Part shown: piece after piece, positions 61,757-64,000 of the stretch | Layout: each line of letters starts with the position of its first letter | Numbering within the stretch: the stretch's first letter is position 1 | NCBI GenBank assembly: GCA_946480695.1 | Contig: CAMLKG010000005.1 | Span: 99,354 to 163,353, forward strand | Origin: an uncultured Cellvibrio sp. | GTDB lineage: Bacteria > Pseudomonadota > Gammaproteobacteria > Pseudomonadales > Cellvibrionaceae | Length of the DNA: 64,000 bases | Direction of reading: 5' to 3' | The notes under the pieces: generated by a model | What the model saw: only the letters and a program-made list of their open reading frames with translations | Told to the model about the DNA's origin: nothing | Databases searched by the model: none | Position numbers and translations under genes: made by a program

Positions 61757-62353
61757 TTATTTTATGATTTGGGAGTAAATCAGGAAGCAAGCGGTAAGAA
61801 TTAGTAAACCACCCATTAAGCTATTGAACACAGCTATTCTGAACTTATTATTTAAAACCAGGCCGGCCCTATCCCCAAGTACTGACCATGTAAATAACGA
61901 CAAATAACAAACCACAAAATAAATTACTAAAAAAACTATGAATTGCTGGTTATTTGAAGGGGATGAAAATTGAGAGACGCCCGATACACATGCCATCCAT
62001 GCTTTAGGATTCAACCATTGTAAAAGAAACCCCTGGTAAAACCCGGGTTGCCTTTGTTTCTCAAGATTAAATGCCGGCCTGGACCGCGAAATCAGATAAC
62101 CCATATAAAAAATATATAACGCACCAACTACACTCAAATATTTAAAGAATGTCGGATACAAATCAATTACTTTATAGAAACCCAAGCCTATAAATAATAA
62201 CAGCAATGTAAAACCGATAGTCGCACCGGATACAAATGAAAATGTTTTACGAACCCCATGGGTAGCGCTCGACGAAATGATTACCATATTGATCGGGCCA
62301 GGGGATATGGACATAGCCAGGGAAAAAGAAAACATTGCTATCAAAAGGGACAT
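61757..62353 (-). CDS. LysE/RhtB-family amino-acid exporter
   Basis: A 198-residue inner-membrane protein with five to six helices. The LysE mark SISPGPINMVIISSSATHG is complete and QWLNPKAWMACVSG is the second one. ATG 62353 has AAGGA five bases upstream; the frame extends to 62398. It exports amino acids or related small molecules; it may relieve precursor or product pressure of the adjacent pathway. Confidence 0.85.
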   Translation of the reverse strand: MSLLIAMFSFSLAMSISPGPINMVIISSSATHGVRKTFSFVSGATIGFTLLLLFIGLGFYKVIDLYPTFFKYLSVVGALYIFYMGYLISRSRPAFNLEKQRQPGFYQGFLLQWLNPKAWMACVSGVSQFSSPSNNQQFIVFLVIYFVVCYLSLFTWSVLGDRAGLVLNNKFRIAVFNSLMGGLLILTACFLIYSQIIK

Positions 62354-62564
62354 ATTGATCCTTATAACTGCTTTTATAGGAGGCTTGACGGGCTTCACAT
62401 ACCGTTAACATGTGGAGCCGCAATATTAAACCATCCATCCGGATGTTATGAATCCCAATTGCTAACAACGGCGACAAGATGACATTGGGTTGTTATGAAT
62501 TGTTCTTAGTTGCCAAGGCTAAGGACTAAAATCCTGGCCGACACTTTATAAGTTATCATCCTTT

Positions 62565-63956
62565 TTATTCAAAGCTTAATTGAGCTTTTAACCAATAGGT
62601 GCGTCCTGGCTCATTAATGCGAATTGTTTGGTCGTAACCTGCAATCATGGCGCCCGCCTTGCTGATGTGCTCCGCATAAGTTTCATTAAGCAGGTTATCA
62701 ATACCGCTGGTGATTAAGAGGTTTTTGTGCGCGCGCCAGCCAGCGTTAAGTGAGAGAACATTGAAATCCTCGCTTGGGCCTATGTCTTGGCCTGCAATAT
62801 TGCCCTTGTTTACATCCACCCGCATCTGCTCATCCACCGTACGCCAGAATACACCGGCAGACCATGTCGGTTTGCTGTAATAGAGCCCGAGACGAAGTTC
62901 CACTGGCGGAATTTGTGACAGATGCGTGTTATCAGTTTCGTTGGTACCCCTCACGCTTGCCAGCGATGCTTCGGTACGCCATGTATCATTTATTGCGTAG
63001 CTTAGATCGGCTTCCATTCCCCAGGAAACTGCGTCTACATTGCGTGTGATAACGGTACTTCTAGTAGTGCCTGTTGTGGTGCCCATCGGCCCGGCCGGTT
63101 TGTTAACGCGCGATTGGATCAGCAGGTAATTATCAGTTTCGTTATAGAACATGGATACGCTGCTTTTCAGGCGGTGCCTACTGTAAATAGCACCTATATC
63201 CAATTGTGTTGTTTCTTCGGGTTTAGCATTAAAGGCGCTAATGGAATCAAGCGATTCCTTGCTAATTAATTCCCAATAATCAGGAAAGCGTTCGCTGTGG
63301 CCAATACCGGTATAAACGGTAACCTTGCGCCAATCTTTTTCGTAACGTAAAAAACCGCTGGTTAAATTTTCATTGCGTTCTTCGCCGGCGGTGGGATTGA
63401 TGTATTGGGCGTTGCCGATCATGCGTGTGCGCGCGCGCTGATCTTCTGCATTCCAATCGTCAAATCGTACCCCTCCGATTAACCGCTGCCGTGCTGTTAC
63501 AGTTTGCGTCCATTCACCAAAGACACCATGTTGCTGGAAATGCGCATCACCTACACGCGGCATATCCTGATAGGGCATCATCATCTGGTTTGATGTGGCA
63601 CGGTTGGTGTGATCGTTTTTCTGCGTATCTGCACCGACTATCAGCTCGGCGGACGAAATCGGCAGGAAGGTTGCTAATATCCGAGCGCCCGCTGTTTCGC
63701 GGTCAGGGTTGGAAGCCGCTTGCAGCGCCGTTCCCACAGATTTACGCAGGGAATAATTATCCATGACGTGATCCACATAATTGTAATAGACCTGGGTCTC
63801 CAGTTTTTGCAAAGAGGGCGTCAGGTTTTTCACAATCATTTTGGCGCTGAGGTTGTCGCGCGCGAACTTTGAACCATCCATACTGCGATCCGCATAGGCG
63901 GCTTCTGCATCGCTCCGGCTACCGTTAAGTTCAAAAGTCACATTATAAACACCCCA
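62565..63956 (-). pseudogene. TonB-dependent copper receptor (OprC-like), 5' part missing
   Basis: The barrel part of an OprC-type receptor: AAYADRSMDGSKFARDNL, VYYNYVDHVMDNYSLRK, and the C-terminal barrel strand ending YWLKAQLSFE. Full receptors are near 700 residues; only about 464 remain, with no plug domain, TonB box or signal peptide. Upstream of GVYNVTFELNG the frame meets TGA-TAG at 63957-63962, and all three frames are closed there. A GTG at 63941 would allow translation but not a working receptor. A 13-base palindrome sits at the break. Confidence 0.75.
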
Positions 63957-63966
63957 CTATCAGTGG
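63954..63966. repeat. short palindrome at the receptor break point
   Basis: CCACT-ATC-AGTGG, a perfect 5-bp inverted repeat, lies exactly where the receptor reading frame loses its homologous 5' part. It could be the edge of an inserted or deleted element. No transposase is visible inside the window. Confidence 0.35.
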
Positions 63967-64000
63967 CAGTTTAAATTAGAGGTTTCCGGCGGTTGGGTTT

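Noticed and set aside
1..64000. tRNA, rRNA, CRISPR arrays and prophage genes
   Set aside because: No tRNA-like cloverleaf, regular spaced repeat array, or phage structural or integrase gene could be supported by eye; covariance searches would be needed to exclude tRNA fully.

Overview
The window reads as chromosomal DNA of a polysaccharide-degrading gammaproteobacterium of the Cellvibrio type. The evidence is a CBM2-CBM10-GH45 endoglucanase and an AA10-CBM5-CBM73 LPMO joined by polyserine linkers, a GH5 lipoprotein, a VolA-like lipase and many gammaproteobacterial housekeeping genes. No rRNA, tRNA, CRISPR array or complete insertion sequence was found.

Layout, left to right. Bases 1-8.4 kb: tail of an unknown gene coupled to a tiny membrane protein, a GH5 glycosidase, a Fur-box-preceded four-gene operon for periplasmic flavin-based electron transfer (barrel protein, FMN-binding protein, ApbE, small cytochrome b-like protein), a VOC protein, then GH45 and LPMO on the minus strand. 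8.8-21.1 kb: ordinary metabolism and transport, including an oxidoreductase, a hotdog protein, a siderophore/heme/B12-type ABC importer behind a ROK sugar kinase, two PilZ proteins, RadA, a PDC-type membrane sensor and a lipase lipoprotein.

21.4-30.9 kb is the first unusual region. A sigma-54 activator gene meets, tail to tail, a seven-gene minus-strand operon that starts at a near-perfect -24/-12 (sigma-54) promoter. The operon encodes two paralogous proteins with acidic heads and glycine-zipper middles, an HEXXH metalloprotease, a 695-residue orphan protein, an AONS-like PLP enzyme, an Arg/Pro/Cys-rich protein with a GIY-YIG-like core, and an amidohydrolase. Three of the products end in the same carboxy-terminal tail (GRWxRxGxxxxLxxV). 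I know of no described function for this set, and it is the best candidate for an undescribed system.

31-45 kb: YegP, two tandem Imm11-like proteins without a visible toxin, a structured non-coding leader before a small gene, a FAN1-like nuclease overlapping a nuclease-helicase fusion, a four-PAS hybrid kinase, a thioesterase, a luciferase-like oxidoreductase, a secreted CxxCH protein and a LysR regulator.

45.8-61.3 kb is the second unusual region. Two divergent arms look like one small-molecule pathway. The plus arm has an ATP-grasp ligase with an EmrAB-type exporter. The long minus operon has a DUF2000 protein, a heme-oxygenase-like diiron enzyme, a second ATP-grasp ligase, an MFS exporter, a 65-residue peptide, a Fe(II)/2-oxoglutarate oxygenase, a complete dipeptide-type ABC importer, a 2Fe-2S ferredoxin and a nitroreductase. 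Export plus ABC re-import suggests a secreted and recovered compound such as a metallophore, or a peptide-like antimetabolite. The window closes with a LysE-type exporter and an OprC-like copper receptor that has lost its N-terminal part.
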